Below, in pieces: positions 21,358-30,559 of a stretch of 64,000 nucleotides of DNA; position 1 is the first letter of the stretch, and every line of letters begins with the position of its first letter. The notes beneath the pieces are model-generated. The model was given only the letters and a program-made list of their open reading frames with translations, did no database searches and was not told the DNA's origin. The position numbers and the translations under genes are program-made. The stretch comes from Acinetobacter sp. NIPH 298 (GTDB lineage Bacteria > Pseudomonadota > Gammaproteobacteria > Pseudomonadales > Moraxellaceae): contig NZ_KB850055.1 of assembly GCF_000369505.1 (NCBI RefSeq), positions 310,001 through 374,000 on the forward strand, given 5' to 3'.

Positions 21358-21372
21358 TTACTAAGTAGAAAA

Positions 21373-22110
21373 CTACTTTGCCCTTTGGTAATACTCCAAA
21401 ATTGTCGAGACTTGCTCACGATTAAATCCAATATTACGCTGTCCACCGCTACCAAGTTTACAGTCAGCACTGGTCATGATATTTGTAGAATCTTTTAGCT
21501 TGGCACCTGGTGCACAAACATGTCTTAAACCAAAAGCATGCCCCATTTCATGAGGAGTGGCCGCTTGAATTCGATAATTTAATCTTTGCCAGTCAATTAA
21601 AATAAAAGGTTGTCCTCCATTACGAAATCCCCAGCTTGTCACATCCCTATATTTAAATTTTTCGTTATATGAATCATAAATAATGAAAAGAACTTCTTTT
21701 TCTTTTCGGTGTGGAAAACAGCGTTTTACAGCATCAGGGATGTTTTCTGTTACTAGAGATCTAGGTTGGTTTAGCTGATAGGCAAGATCACATTTACGTT
21801 GGCTAAAATTTTGATATGAATAATATCGATACGGTTTAAATCTAAATATTTTTTGATTGTTTTCATCTACAAAGTATTGATTTAATATACTGATTTCTCT
21901 CAGCATTTGATTTTTATTATCAAACTCTTTTGCTTTAGGAGTATTGGTTGTATAGACGAAACTTACATAGACGACAGGTAAAGTATGGTCTTCTTCTTTT
22001 AGAACTTTTGAAGGATATGATTCTAATGCTATATATTTTTTCTCTGGTGTACTGCACGCAACACAAATAAAACTCAAAAGGATGAACGTTGTAATTTTTT
22101 TATATGACAT
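21373..22110 (-). CDS. Metzincin-like zinc metalloprotease lipoprotein
   Basis: The 245-residue protein has a lipoprotein signal ending ICVAC with Cys19 as the lipid site. Near the C-terminus HEMGHAFGLRH supplies the HExxHxxGxxH zinc signature (His187, Glu188, His191, His197), and Met212 in NIMTS could be the Met-turn. These are hallmarks of the metzincin clan, so I infer a periplasmic or surface protease; the precise family is not recognised. Four other cysteines (107, 131, 199 and 217) may form disulfides. It is a single gene whose 3' end abuts the IS element. Confidence 0.75.
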   Translation of the reverse strand: MSYKKITTFILLSFICVACSTPEKKYIALESYPSKVLKEEDHTLPVVYVSFVYTTNTPKAKEFDNKNQMLREISILNQYFVDENNQKIFRFKPYRYYSYQNFSQRKCDLAYQLNQPRSLVTENIPDAVKRCFPHRKEKEVLFIIYDSYNEKFKYRDVTSWGFRNGGQPFILIDWQRLNYRIQAATPHEMGHAFGLRHVCAPGAKLKDSTNIMTSADCKLGSGGQRNIGFNREQVSTILEYYQRAK

Positions 22111-22206
22111 AATTTGATTCTCTTGCGGAGTTAGGTTTTATATAGATCGCGAGTATTGTTGTGTGATTTTTGACTCATAATAGCAATTTTTTGAGGTTTT
22201 TTCACG

Positions 22207-22521
22207 TTGAATGAGCATGAATTACATCGACAGATTTTAGAAGTTATTGCACTGATTCCCAATGGCAAAGTTGCAAGTTATGGGCAAATTGCAAAATTGG
22301 CGGGTCTGCCTAAACATGCGCGATTCGTGGGTTACGTTTTAAAGCATTTAGATAAAGACAGCAAGATTCCTTGGCATAGAGTCATTAACGCGCAAGGGAA
22401 AATCAGTGTGTTACGAATAAACGATAAAGGTGAAAATATTCAACAAAGCTTGTTGGAGCAGGAGGGGGTATATTTGCTGAATGGCAAAGTGAATTTGAAG
22501 GTTTATGGTTGGACTATTTGA
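22207..22521 (+). CDS. Alkyltransferase-like protein (Atl/MGMT-like, no active cysteine)
   Basis: Binds O6-alkylguanine lesions in DNA and flags them for nucleotide excision repair, as known for Atl proteins. The 104-residue protein is the DNA-binding domain of O6-alkylguanine-DNA alkyltransferase (GKVASYGQIAKLAGLPKHARFVGYVL), but the catalytic PCHRV is replaced by PWHRV with Trp56, the defining change of the Atl group. Translation must start at TTG 22207: an in-frame stop lies at 22192 and no ATG is in frame nearby; GAGG at 22193-22196 serves it. Monocistronic. Confidence 0.88.
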   Translation: MNEHELHRQILEVIALIPNGKVASYGQIAKLAGLPKHARFVGYVLKHLDKDSKIPWHRVINAQGKISVLRINDKGENIQQSLLEQEGVYLLNGKVNLKVYGWTI

Positions 22522-22618
22522 TAAAAAATAAAGCTAAAACACCACCAATATATTGAATCTAAATTACGTTTTAAATACAATCGGCATACATAATATTACG
22601 TATTTTTTTGGTATCGAG

Positions 22619-23125
22619 ATGAAAAAATTATCTATTGCTTTTGGGGTTGTTGCGCTTAGTTTATCGGGCTGTGCAAGTATCATGTCTGGCAGAACTCAAA
22701 CCATGACCTTTGAAAGTACACCAGAACTTAGCGATATTACAATTTTTAATAAAGCTGGAAAAAAGGTACATGTGGGTCAAGCACCGGTTACGGTTAACCT
22801 AAAGCGCAGTGCGGGCTTCTTTGTTCCTGAGCGTTATACGGTTGTATTTGAAAAAGAAGGATATGAGAAAAAAACAATTAATGTTTCCTCTCATGTAAAT
22901 GGCTGGTATGTGGGGAATATTCTACTTGGCGGTTTGATTGGCTTATTAATCGTTGATCCTGCAACAGGTGCGATGTATAGCTTGAGTACCAAAGAGACAA
23001 ATATTGTGCTAAATGCCTTGAATAAAGGCGATATAAACGTCGATGCTCAATCATTAACAATTGTTTCGACGACCGAGCTACCAAAAGATGTTTTAGATAA
23101 AGCAAAACCGATCCCGATGAATTAA
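22619..23125 (+). CDS. Small lipoprotein, function unknown
   Basis: From the ATG at 22619 the product has 168 residues and opens with a lipoprotein signal MKKLSIAFGVVALSLSGC (Cys18). An upstream in-frame start at 22553 would place 22 residues before this signal and is unlikely. The mature part contains a beta-rich segment with a YTVVFEKEGYEKKTINV pattern, seen in PEGA-type surface domains, then a short hydrophobic GNILLGGLIGLLIVDPATGAMY stretch that could touch the membrane. A strong terminator follows. The role is unknown. Confidence 0.75.
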   Translation: MKKLSIAFGVVALSLSGCASIMSGRTQTMTFESTPELSDITIFNKAGKKVHVGQAPVTVNLKRSAGFFVPERYTVVFEKEGYEKKTINVSSHVNGWYVGNILLGGLIGLLIVDPATGAMYSLSTKETNIVLNALNKGDINVDAQSLTIVSTTELPKDVLDKAKPIPMN

Positions 23126-23145
23126 GTTTGTTGGTCTATCAGTGT

Positions 23146-23181
23146 AAAAAAGCATGGTAAATATAATTACCATGCTTTTTT
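23146..23181 (+). terminator. Intrinsic terminator after the small lipoprotein gene
   Basis: AAAAAAGCATGGTAA (23146-23160) pairs with TTACCATGCTTTTTT (23167-23181), a perfect 15-bp stem. It can act on both strands, also serving the convergent universal stress gene. Confidence 0.9.
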
Positions 23182-23252
23182 ATTGGCTGAACCGTTGTTA
23201 CTTTTATTCAGTTAAATGTGGAAGAAAAGCAGGGTGTTGGTGCTTTATAGAT

Positions 23253-23690
23253 TTAACGGATGATGAGCACTGGAATATGGCTTTCGGCTAAAACTTTTTG
23301 AGCAACACTGCCCAAAACAAATTGTTTAAAACCTGTCCGTCCGTGTGAACCCATAATAATAAGGTCTGTGCCTAGATTTTGTGCAGCACCAATAATTTCT
23401 TGGTGAACAGAAAGACCTTCCAATATTCGGGTGCTCACTGTAACGCCTAACGCTTCAAATTTCTCTTCAGCTTTCGTCAGATTGTCTTGCACATAGCCTT
23501 TAACGCGTTCAATCAATTCATTGCTTTGACCAAAACGGAGGTAGGTATCGGCTAAATATGGATCTAGTGTCACGACGCCAACGACTGTAATTTGGCTGTC
23601 TAATGCTTTGGCCAGTTGAGCAGCTTCCCGAATGACATTGCTTGCAGTTTCTGAGTCATCGATAGCGACTAAAATGTTTTGATAGGTCAT
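23253..23690 (-). CDS. Universal stress protein, UspA family
   Basis: Single-domain UspA-like protein of 145 residues. It begins YQNILVAIDDSETASNVI and ends with the nucleotide-binding signature GSHGRTGFKQFVLGSVAQ, the ATP-binding type. Usp proteins accumulate under starvation and stress; the exact role here is unknown. GGAG precedes the ATG. It is single and convergent with the lipoprotein gene. Confidence 0.93.
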   Translation of the reverse strand: MTYQNILVAIDDSETASNVIREAAQLAKALDSQITVVGVVTLDPYLADTYLRFGQSNELIERVKGYVQDNLTKAEEKFEALGVTVSTRILEGLSVHQEIIGAAQNLGTDLIIMGSHGRTGFKQFVLGSVAQKVLAESHIPVLIIR

Positions 23691-23925
23691 GTTTATTACT
23701 CCTTGTATTTACGATGTTCTATTGAATTAGCTTATAAAATTTTGTTTAAAATATGCTTTATAGTTTCTATATTAAACCTGTTATTTATAAAATAAAACCT
23801 AGTATTTTTATAGGGATAGTTGTTGTTTATGCGCTTATCGTGAAGTAATGATACAGTTGAAAATAAATGAAAATTCTTTCAAAAATTAGAGTGATTGTAT
23901 ATCAATGGCTTAGGGTGATAATTGA

Positions 23926-24549
23926 TCAATTTTCTTTAAGATAATCGGCCAATTGATCAATATCGTTTGTTTGTAACAGGTCGCGTATTTTTAAGATTTT
24001 CTTTTCATCTAAGGTATAAAGCTTCAAGGCCAATAGCTTTTCTATCTGCTCTGGAGGAAATCGATATTTAATTACTTTTGCAGGTACACCACCGATAATC
24101 GCATAAGCGGGCACATCTTGCGTTACCACAGCTCCCGTCGCCACCACAGCACCTTCACCGAGTTTAACCCCTTGCATAATCATGGCACGACTGCCAATCC
24201 AGCAGCCATCTGCAATAATGGTATCGCCAGCAGGTAGAAAGCTACGGGTATCAAACGGGAAAGTCGAGATCCAATCGGGGCGATGTAATTGGTTACCACC
24301 CATCATAATCACGCACTCTGCACCAAAGCAGACGAAATTACCGATATAAAGCTGATCAATAGGCTTTTCTTGTGTTGATGGTTTGTCGTGTAAATAACGT
24401 ACCACACAACGTTCAAAACCTTGATCCCAATAGGCGGAGTAATAAGAGTAGTTCCCTTTGATATGAATATTTGGGTTTTTAACCGTCTTGGAAATAAACT
24501 CGAACTCACACCAATGTTTTAACGGCGTATTGATTAGTGTAGTGTCCAT
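23926..24549 (-). CDS. CatB-like (xenobiotic/O-) acetyltransferase
   Basis: Acetyl-CoA-dependent acyltransferase of the left-handed beta-helix type, 207 residues. Hexapeptide repeats run through about 65-165 (IGNFVCFGAECVIMMGG, IADGCWIGSRAMIMQGVKLGEGAVVATGAVV). The CatB-group catalytic histidine is His89 in QLHRPDWISTFPF. Chromosomal members are commonly annotated as type B chloramphenicol acetyltransferase relatives, but substrate cannot be judged, and a housekeeping sugar or xenobiotic acetyl transfer is equally possible. Monocistronic, upstream of nothing on its strand. Confidence 0.85.
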   Translation of the reverse strand: MDTTLINTPLKHWCEFEFISKTVKNPNIHIKGNYSYYSAYWDQGFERCVVRYLHDKPSTQEKPIDQLYIGNFVCFGAECVIMMGGNQLHRPDWISTFPFDTRSFLPAGDTIIADGCWIGSRAMIMQGVKLGEGAVVATGAVVTQDVPAYAIIGGVPAKVIKYRFPPEQIEKLLALKLYTLDEKKILKIRDLLQTNDIDQLADYLKEN

Positions 24550-24586
24550 GTAGACTCCAAAAGCATTATAAATCTTGCTGAATAAA

Positions 24587-24606
24587 AACCCCTCTAAAGA
24601 GGGGTT
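24587..24606 (-). terminator. greA terminator formed by a short REP-like palindrome
   Basis: AACCCCTC-TAAA-GAGGGGTT is a perfect 8-bp stem. On the minus strand it is followed by TTTTTATT, so it should terminate greA, which ends 17 bp before it. Its CCCCTC/GAGGGG core is shared with the longer repeat at 8981-9049. Confidence 0.7.
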
Positions 24607-24622
24607 AAGTTAATATGAAATA

Positions 24623-25099
24623 TTAAAGATATTCCACACTCACGATTTCGTATTCAACTTCACCTTGTGGTGTTTGGATTTTGGCTTCATCGCCTTCGCT
24701 TTTACCAAGTAGACCACGGGCAATAGGTGAGTTCACTGAGATTTTATTAATTTTAAAATCTGCTTCATCATCACCGACGATTTTATAAGTCTTACGTTCT
24801 TCGGTATCAAGGTTTTCAATGGTTACCGTTACACCAAATACCACACGACCATTTTGTTCGAGTGTTTTGACATCAATTTCTTGTACTGCACCGAGTTTAC
24901 CTTCGATATCCTGAATACGGCCTTCACAAAAACCTTGCTGTTCACGCGCAGCATGATATTCAGCATTTTCTTTTAAGTCACCATGTTCACGAGCTTCCGC
25001 AATCGCTTGAATGATACGTGGTCGATCAACCATTTTTAACTTTTGTAATTCTTTCTCTAAGGCAACTTTGCCTTCGGGAGTCATCGGATAACGTTGCAT
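24623..25099 (-). CDS. greA: Transcription elongation factor GreA
   Basis: Rescues backtracked RNA polymerase by stimulating transcript cleavage. The 158-residue protein has the N-terminal coiled coil (about 8-75) with the conserved acidic tip [15 protein letters not shown], and the C-terminal FKBP-like domain ending [16 protein letters not shown]. It lies downstream of carB but is separated from it by a strong terminator. A greB gene is also present at 56879-57367. Confidence 0.97.
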   Translation of the reverse strand: MQRYPMTPEGKVALEKELQKLKMVDRPRIIQAIAEAREHGDLKENAEYHAAREQQGFCEGRIQDIEGKLGAVQEIDVKTLEQNGRVVFGVTVTIENLDTEERKTYKIVGDDEADFKINKISVNSPIARGLLGKSEGDEAKIQTPQGEVEYEIVSVEYL

Positions 25100-25145
25100 T
25101 CTAGTCCCCTCTAAATGGGTTGGGAAAATACAGGATTAAAAAAAG

Positions 25146-25174
25146 AAAAAGCCCGCCACCAATAAGGTGGCGGG
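25146..25174 (-). terminator. Intrinsic terminator of carAB
   Basis: On the minus strand the perfect 9-bp stem CCCGCCACC/GGTGGCGGG (25152-25174) is followed by CTTTTTCTTTTTTT. It starts 16 bp after the carB stop. Confidence 0.92.
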
Positions 25175-25190
25175 ACTTATCGGTAAATAA

Positions 25191-28100
25191 TTAACCTACA
25201 GTTTGTAAATCTTGCAAGCGGTATACATCCATTGGCAATTTCACAGCAAATGCTTGGCAAACAGCTTCTGCACCATTGATCGTCGTGGTGTAATACACCT
25301 TGCCTTGTAGGGCTGCACGGCGAATCATGGCAGAATCATATTGAGCTTGTTTGCCTTCAGTTGTGTTGACAATAAGATGAATTTCACCATTTTTCAAGCG
25401 ATCAACAATATGAGGGCGGCCTTCAGTTACTTTATTGACCGCTTCACACGCTAATCCAGCCTCTTTAAGGACTTGGTAAGTACCATTGGTTGCAATGAGT
25501 TTGAAACCATAAGCGATTAACTGTTTAGCGATATTGGCAATATATTTCTTGTCTGATTCACGAACAGATAAGAAAGCATGTTTCACTTCGCCTTCAGTTG
25601 GTAAGCCCGGTAAACGTTCATTTGAACCAAGTACCGCTTTATAGAATGCTTCACCAAAAGTTTGACCAACACCCATCACTTCACCAGTAGACTTCATCTC
25701 AGGACCAAGCATTGGATCAACGCCTTGGAACTTAGCGAATGGGAATACAGCTTCTTTCACAGCAAAGTGTGTTGGAATAATTTCTTTAGTGAAACCTTGT
25801 GATTCAAGTGATTGACCTGCCATACAGCGTGCAGCCACTTTCGCTAACGATTCACCAATACATTTAGAAACGAATGGAACTGTACGTGATGCACGTGGGT
25901 TCACTTCAAGGATATAAATGTCATTGCCTTTAACCGCAAACTGGACGTTCATTAAACCGATTACGCCAAGTTCTTTTGCCATTGCAACAGTTTGACGACG
26001 CATTTCATCCTGAACTTCTGGTGAAAGCGAGTACGGCGGAATTGAACATGCAGAGTCACCTGAGTGAATACCTGCTTGTTCGATATGCTGCATGATGCCG
26101 CCAATTACAACGTCTTTACCGTCAGATACACAATCAACGTCAACTTCAGTTGCATCATCTAGGAAACGGTCAAGGAGGACAGGGGCTTCATTCGACGCTT
26201 GAACTGCTTCACGAAGGTAGCGTTTAAGTTCATCTTCGTTATAGACGATTTCCATTGCACGACCACCCAATACATAAGATGGGCGAACGACCAATGGATA
26301 GCCGACTTTAGCCGCTTCAGAAATACCTTCTTCAGCCGATTTAACAATACTGTTGTTTGGTTGACGAAGCTGTAAACGTTGAATCATTTGCTGGAAACGT
26401 TCGCGGTCTTCTGCACGGTCAATCGCATCTGGTGACGTACCAATAATTGGTGTACCTGCTTCTTCTAAAGCACGTGCCAATTTTAATGGTGTCTGACCGC
26501 CGTACTGTACGATCACGCCTTTAGGCTTCTCTATACGAACGATTTCGAGTACATCTTCAAGTGTTACTGGCTCGAAGTATAAACGGTCAGATGTGTCATA
26601 GTCAGTCGAAACCGTTTCAGGGTTACAGTTGACCATAATTGTTTCATAACCATCTTCACGCATTGCAAGAGCAGCATGTACACAGCAATAGTCAAACTCG
26701 ATACCTTGACCAATACGGTTCGGACCGCCACCAATCACCATGATCTTGTCACGATTTGATGGATTGGCTTCACATTCTTCATCATAAGTTGAGTACATGT
26801 AAGCTGTGTCAGATTCAAACTCAGCAGCACAAGTATCAACACGTTTGTAAACTGGATATACACCCAAGTTCCAACGTTGTTTACGGAATTGCTTTTGTGA
26901 AATACCCATCAAGTCCGCAATACGAAGGTCTGATAAACCTTTGCGTTTGAATGAACGGATATTGTCAGCGTTCAAGTCACCAAAACCTAAAGTTTTTACT
27001 TGGGCTTCAGCTTTAACGATATCTTCGATTTGGATCAAGAACCAACGGTCGATCTTAGTCGCTTCAAATACATCATCAAGTGAGAAACCATGACGGAATG
27101 CATCAGCAACGTACCAAATTCGCTCAGGGCCTGGAACTTTAAGTTCTTTTAGAATAACGTCTTTTGCATTGGCAGCACCGACTTCGATTTTTTCATCAAA
27201 GCCGCTTACGCCCACTTCAAGACCACGAAGTGCTTTTTGTACAGATTCTTGGAAGTTACGACCAATCGCCATGACTTCGCCCACAGATTTCATCTGAGTT
27301 GTTAATACAGGCTCAGCTTGTGGGAATTTTTCGAAGTTAAAACGAGGAATTTTGGTAACGACATAGTCAATTGCTGGTTCAAAGCTTGCAGGGGTGATAC
27401 CACCAGTGATGTCATTTTTCAATTCATCAAGCGTATAACCGACTGCTAGTTTTGCAGCAATCTTCGCAATAGGGAAACCTGTTGCTTTCGAAGCCAATGC
27501 AGATGAACGAGAAACACGCGGGTTCATCTCGATCACGACCATACGACCATCGACTGGATTAATACCAAATTGAACGTTTGAACCACCCGTTTCTACACCG
27601 ATTTCACGAAGAACAGCAACCGATGCATTACGCATGATTTGATATTCTTTATCTGTTAGTGTTTGAGCAGGAGCAACGGTAATTGAGTCACCAGTGTGTA
27701 CGCCCATTGGGTCAAAGTTTTCGATCGCACATACGATAATACAGTTGTCGTTTTTGTCACGAACAACTTCCATTTCGTATTCTTTCCAACCAATTAAAGA
27801 TTCATCGATCAATAATTGTTTGGTCGGAGAAAGATCGAAACCACGTTCACAGATTTCAATAAATTCTTCTTTGTTATATGCAATACCGCCGCCAGAGCCA
27901 CCCATTGTAAATGATGGACGAATGATCACTGGGAAGCCGAAACGTGATTGAATTTCCAGTGCATGTTCCATGCTTTCAGCAACATCAGCACGAGGACATT
28001 CCAATCCGATTTTACGCATTGCGATGTCAAAAAGTTTGCGGTCTTCAGCTTTTTCAATTGCTTCTTTTGATGCACCGATGAGTTCAACATTATATTTTTC

Positions 28101-28424
28101 TAGAACGCCATGTTCATCCAGTGCAAGCGCACAGTTTAATGCTGTTTGACCACCCATTGTCGGGAGGACTGCATCAGGGCGTTCTTTTTCAATGATTTGT
28201 GCAACAGTTTGCCAAGTGATTGGCTCAATATACGTTGCATCTGCCATTGAAGGGTCGGTCATGATGGTCGCTGGATTCGAGTTGACCAAAATAACGCGGA
28301 AACCTTCTTCACGAAGGGCTTTACATGCTTGTGCACCAGAGTAGTCAAACTCACATGCTTGACCAATGACAATTGGACCTGCACCAATAATTAAGATGCT
28401 TTTAATATCCGTACGTTTAGGCAT
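25191..28424 (-). CDS. carB: Carbamoyl-phosphate synthase large subunit CarB
   Basis: Makes carbamoyl phosphate from bicarbonate, ammonia and two ATP for pyrimidine and arginine synthesis. At 1077 residues it has the expected duplicated architecture: carboxyphosphate ATP-grasp half (about 1-400), oligomerisation region (about 400-555), carbamoyl-phosphate ATP-grasp half (about 556-935) and a C-terminal allosteric MGS-like domain (about 936-1077). [17 protein letters not shown] and [20 protein letters not shown] mark the two homologous starts. It follows carA by 17 bp. Confidence 0.98.
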   Translation of the reverse strand: MPKRTDIKSILIIGAGPIVIGQACEFDYSGAQACKALREEGFRVILVNSNPATIMTDPSMADATYIEPITWQTVAQIIEKERPDAVLPTMGGQTALNCALALDEHGVLEKYNVELIGASKEAIEKAEDRKLFDIAMRKIGLECPRADVAESMEHALEIQSRFGFPVIIRPSFTMGGSGGGIAYNKEEFIEICERGFDLSPTKQLLIDESLIGWKEYEMEVVRDKNDNCIIVCAIENFDPMGVHTGDSITVAPAQTLTDKEYQIMRNASVAVLREIGVETGGSNVQFGINPVDGRMVVIEMNPRVSRSSALASKATGFPIAKIAAKLAVGYTLDELKNDITGGITPASFEPAIDYVVTKIPRFNFEKFPQAEPVLTTQMKSVGEVMAIGRNFQESVQKALRGLEVGVSGFDEKIEVGAANAKDVILKELKVPGPERIWYVADAFRHGFSLDDVFEATKIDRWFLIQIEDIVKAEAQVKTLGFGDLNADNIRSFKRKGLSDLRIADLMGISQKQFRKQRWNLGVYPVYKRVDTCAAEFESDTAYMYSTYDEECEANPSNRDKIMVIGGGPNRIGQGIEFDYCCVHAALAMREDGYETIMVNCNPETVSTDYDTSDRLYFEPVTLEDVLEIVRIEKPKGVIVQYGGQTPLKLARALEEAGTPIIGTSPDAIDRAEDRERFQQMIQRLQLRQPNNSIVKSAEEGISEAAKVGYPLVVRPSYVLGGRAMEIVYNEDELKRYLREAVQASNEAPVLLDRFLDDATEVDVDCVSDGKDVVIGGIMQHIEQAGIHSGDSACSIPPYSLSPEVQDEMRRQTVAMAKELGVIGLMNVQFAVKGNDIYILEVNPRASRTVPFVSKCIGESLAKVAARCMAGQSLESQGFTKEIIPTHFAVKEAVFPFAKFQGVDPMLGPEMKSTGEVMGVGQTFGEAFYKAVLGSNERLPGLPTEGEVKHAFLSVRESDKKYIANIAKQLIAYGFKLIATNGTYQVLKEAGLACEAVNKVTEGRPHIVDRLKNGEIHLIVNTTEGKQAQYDSAMIRRAALQGKVYYTTTINGAEAVCQAFAVKLPMDVYRLQDLQTVG

Positions 28425-28441
28425 AATTTACTCGCTCTTGA

Positions 28442-29596
28442 TTACTGTTTAGATGCTTCAATTAATTCAATAAAATGATCGAATAATGGAGCACAGTCAT
28501 GTGGGCCAGGACTCGCTTCAGGGTGACCTTGAAAGCTGAATGCTGGTTTGTCAGTACGATGAATACCTTGGTTTGTACCGTCAAACAGTGAGCGATGAGT
28601 CACTTTTAAGTTTGTTGGTAAGGTACTTTCATCAACAGCAAAGCCGTGGTTTTGAGAGGTAATCATCACTGTACCGTGATGTTTACTGAGAGGGTCAAGA
28701 TTTTGTACAGGGTGGTTGGCACCATGATGACCATGATTCATTTTCATGGTTTTTGCGCCAGAAGCGAGTGCTAAAATTTGATGACCTAAACAAATACCGA
28801 ACACAGGTAAGTTTGTTGTTTCAACAATGGTTTTTACTGCTGCAATCGCATAATCACATGCTGCTGGATCACCAGGACCATTTGATAAGAACACGCCATC
28901 TGGATTTAACGCGAGCACTTGCTCAGCAGGGGTTTGCGCAGGAACAACCGTCAGTTTGCAACCACGGTCCGCAAGCATACGTAAGATGTTGGTTTTGACA
29001 CCATAATCGTATGCCACAACATGAAACTTCATTTCAGGTTGAGTAAAGCCTTGATTTAAAACCCAAGAGCCTTCAGTCCATTCAAAACCTTCTGGATCAC
29101 AGCATTCTTTAGCAAGGTCTAAACCAGTCAAGCCGCCAAATGCACGTGCTTTGGCAATTGCTTCTTCTTCTGTAATATTTTCGCCAGCAAGGATGCAACC
29201 ATTTTGTGCACCTTTGTCACGTAAAATACGTGTCAGTTTGCGTGTATCAATATCAGCAATCGCAACAACATTGTGTTGTTGTAAATACTCACTTAGAGAT
29301 TGTTCAGCACGGAAATTGCTGTGTAATAAAGGAAGATCACGAATAATCAAACCATTCGCCCATACTTTATGGATACGACCTGATTCAACGTCTTCGCTAT
29401 TACAGCCTGTATTTCCGATATGAGGATAAGTCAGCGTCACAATTTGTTGTGCGTAACTTGGATCAGTCAAAATTTCTTGATAGCCAGTCATGGCGGTATT
29501 AAAAACGACTTCACCAGTCGTATTTCCCGATGCACCGATAGACGTTCCTTTAAAGACCGTTCCATCAGCGAGGGCTAAAATGGCGGGGATGCTCAA
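28442..29596 (-). CDS. carA: Carbamoyl-phosphate synthase small subunit CarA
   Basis: Glutamine amidotransferase subunit that supplies ammonia to CarB. The class I amidotransferase domain has the nucleophile Cys269 in FGICLGHQ and His358/Glu360 in QGHPEASPG. The 384-residue frame must start at TTG 29596 ([12 protein letters not shown]): AGGAG lies exactly seven bases upstream and the protein aligns with the family from the first residues. A leader with attenuator-like hairpins (29636-29706) and a good promoter precede it. Confidence 0.97.
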   Translation of the reverse strand: MSIPAILALADGTVFKGTSIGASGNTTGEVVFNTAMTGYQEILTDPSYAQQIVTLTYPHIGNTGCNSEDVESGRIHKVWANGLIIRDLPLLHSNFRAEQSLSEYLQQHNVVAIADIDTRKLTRILRDKGAQNGCILAGENITEEEAIAKARAFGGLTGLDLAKECCDPEGFEWTEGSWVLNQGFTQPEMKFHVVAYDYGVKTNILRMLADRGCKLTVVPAQTPAEQVLALNPDGVFLSNGPGDPAACDYAIAAVKTIVETTNLPVFGICLGHQILALASGAKTMKMNHGHHGANHPVQNLDPLSKHHGTVMITSQNHGFAVDESTLPTNLKVTHRSLFDGTNQGIHRTDKPAFSFQGHPEASPGPHDCAPLFDHFIELIEASKQ

Positions 29597-29635
29597 ACCA
29601 AAGCTCCTGAACTAAAACCACAAAAATAAGGCTGT

Positions 29636-29706
29636 AAAAAAGCGAGAAGACATAAAAAAAGGCAGGCTGTCTTTAAAAAAACATGGCCTCCTTCTGGTCT
29701 GCTCGC
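29636..29706 (-). promoter_or_regulatory. Attenuator-like leader of carAB
   Basis: In the transcript GCGAGCAGAC (29697-29706) can pair with GTCTTCTCGC (29642-29651, one mismatch), followed by TTTTTT. Inside, AGGAGGC can pair with GCCTGCCT, followed by TTTTTTT (29654-29660). Alternatively AAGACA (29668-29673) pairs with TGTCTT (29647-29652), which would break the others. AAGGAGG (29687-29693) precedes a tiny frame ATG-TTT-TTT-TAA (29673-29684). Mutually exclusive hairpins with U-runs are typical of attenuation, plausible for a pyrimidine gene. Confidence 0.5.
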
Positions 29707-29723
29707 TTATAACTTAACAGCGT

Positions 29724-29752
29724 ATTATACGCATGAGTGTGCCAGAAGTCTA
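29724..29752 (-). promoter_or_regulatory. carAB promoter
   Basis: On the minus strand TAGACT (29752-29747, 4 of 6 to consensus) is followed after 17 bp by a perfect TATAAT (29729-29724). The start would be near 29717, giving a leader of about 120 nt. Confidence 0.65.
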
Positions 29753-29958
29753 TGAGTTTTATTTATTAAAAGCAGGAAATGCTGGATTTCTTTAACTGTG
29801 TAGGCGTGGATTGGTGTCTATTGCAAAATCCGTCATTTTTAGATCGACATCGTGAGATATTATGCAAATTGTCTAACAATTTATTGGTGGTTTTAGACAA
29901 AAGCGTTTTATCTTATCTTTAGCCAAAAAATCAACAATCAGTATAGAGGGGAATCATA

Positions 29959-30501
29959 ATGGCTGAGAATCAAACTACAGCAGCAGCTGAAGAAGTGAAA
30001 GACGTTGTTGTTGAAAAAACTGCAAAAGCGAAAGAAGTTGTAGCTGAGAAAACGGCTAAGGCGAAAGAAGTTGTTGCAGAAAAAACAGCAAAAGCAAAAG
30101 AAGTGATTGCTGAGACTCAAGAGCAAGCAAAAGAAGTGATTGCAGAGACTCAAGAGCAGGTTAAAGAAGCTTTAGCCGATACTCAAGCAAAAATTGAAAC
30201 TGAAGCAAAAGAGTTGAATCAAAATATTCAAACTCAACTTACGCAAATCAAGCAAGATATCTTACAGCGTATTGATGTGATCAAGACTCAATTGAACTCG
30301 TCTCAAGGTAACTTGGTTGAGCTCAAAAATGCATTGAAAACTGAGTTAAATACTTTAATCGAAGATTTAACCAAAGTAAGCAAAGAGCTTAAAGATGACA
30401 TTAGTCAAATTTCAGTGAAACATAAAGATACTTTAGTGGATAGCTTTAAGCGTACTAAAGGTCAAGCGGTTGAAGCTTGGAACAAAGTACGTGCAAATTA
30501 A
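29959..30501 (+). CDS. 11-residue-repeat Lys/Glu/Ala-rich helical protein
   Basis: A 180-residue protein lacking a signal peptide or membrane segment. Residues 16-92 are seven consecutive 11-residue units, best in VVAEKTAKAKE (27-37 and 38-48) and drifting to VIAETQEQAKE and ALADTQAKIET; residues 93-175 continue as heptad-like amphipathic helix. Eleven-residue helical repeats occur in LEA group 3, apolipoprotein-like and phasin-like proteins that coat membranes or protect against drying, so a stress or surface-coating role is possible, not shown. Own ribosome site AGGGGAA and own terminator; monocistronic and divergent from carAB. Confidence 0.8.
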   Translation: MAENQTTAAAEEVKDVVVEKTAKAKEVVAEKTAKAKEVVAEKTAKAKEVIAETQEQAKEVIAETQEQVKEALADTQAKIETEAKELNQNIQTQLTQIKQDILQRIDVIKTQLNSSQGNLVELKNALKTELNTLIEDLTKVSKELKDDISQISVKHKDTLVDSFKRTKGQAVEAWNKVRAN

Positions 30502-30517
30502 GCACTAAGTTAGAATG

Positions 30518-30550
30518 AAAAAAAGCGAGAAATTTATTTCTCGCTTTTTT
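30518..30550. terminator. Terminator after the 11-residue-repeat gene
   Basis: AAAAAAAGCGAGAAA (30518-30532) pairs with TTTCTCGCTTTTTT (30537-30550). It works in both directions, also for the convergent DOMON-like gene. Confidence 0.9.
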
Positions 30551-30559
30551 GTTTTAAAA

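Noticed and set aside
22553..22618. 22-residue extension of the small lipoprotein
   Set aside because: It would precede a complete lipoprotein signal, which must be at the N-terminus.
23926..24549. Acquired chloramphenicol-resistance gene
   Set aside because: The protein belongs to the CatB-like fold, but there is no integron, IS or attC site beside it and base composition matches its neighbours, so a chromosomal housekeeping acetyltransferase is the safer reading.
29673..29684. Mini-frame ATG-TTT-TTT-TAA as a real peptide
   Set aside because: The ribosome site is only two bases away and three residues is too short to call; mentioned only as part of the carA leader.
30004..30234. CRISPR-like repeats in the 11-residue-repeat gene
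   Set aside because: The DNA repeats are 33-bp coding units without spacers, drifting in sequence and preserving frame; no cas genes in the window.
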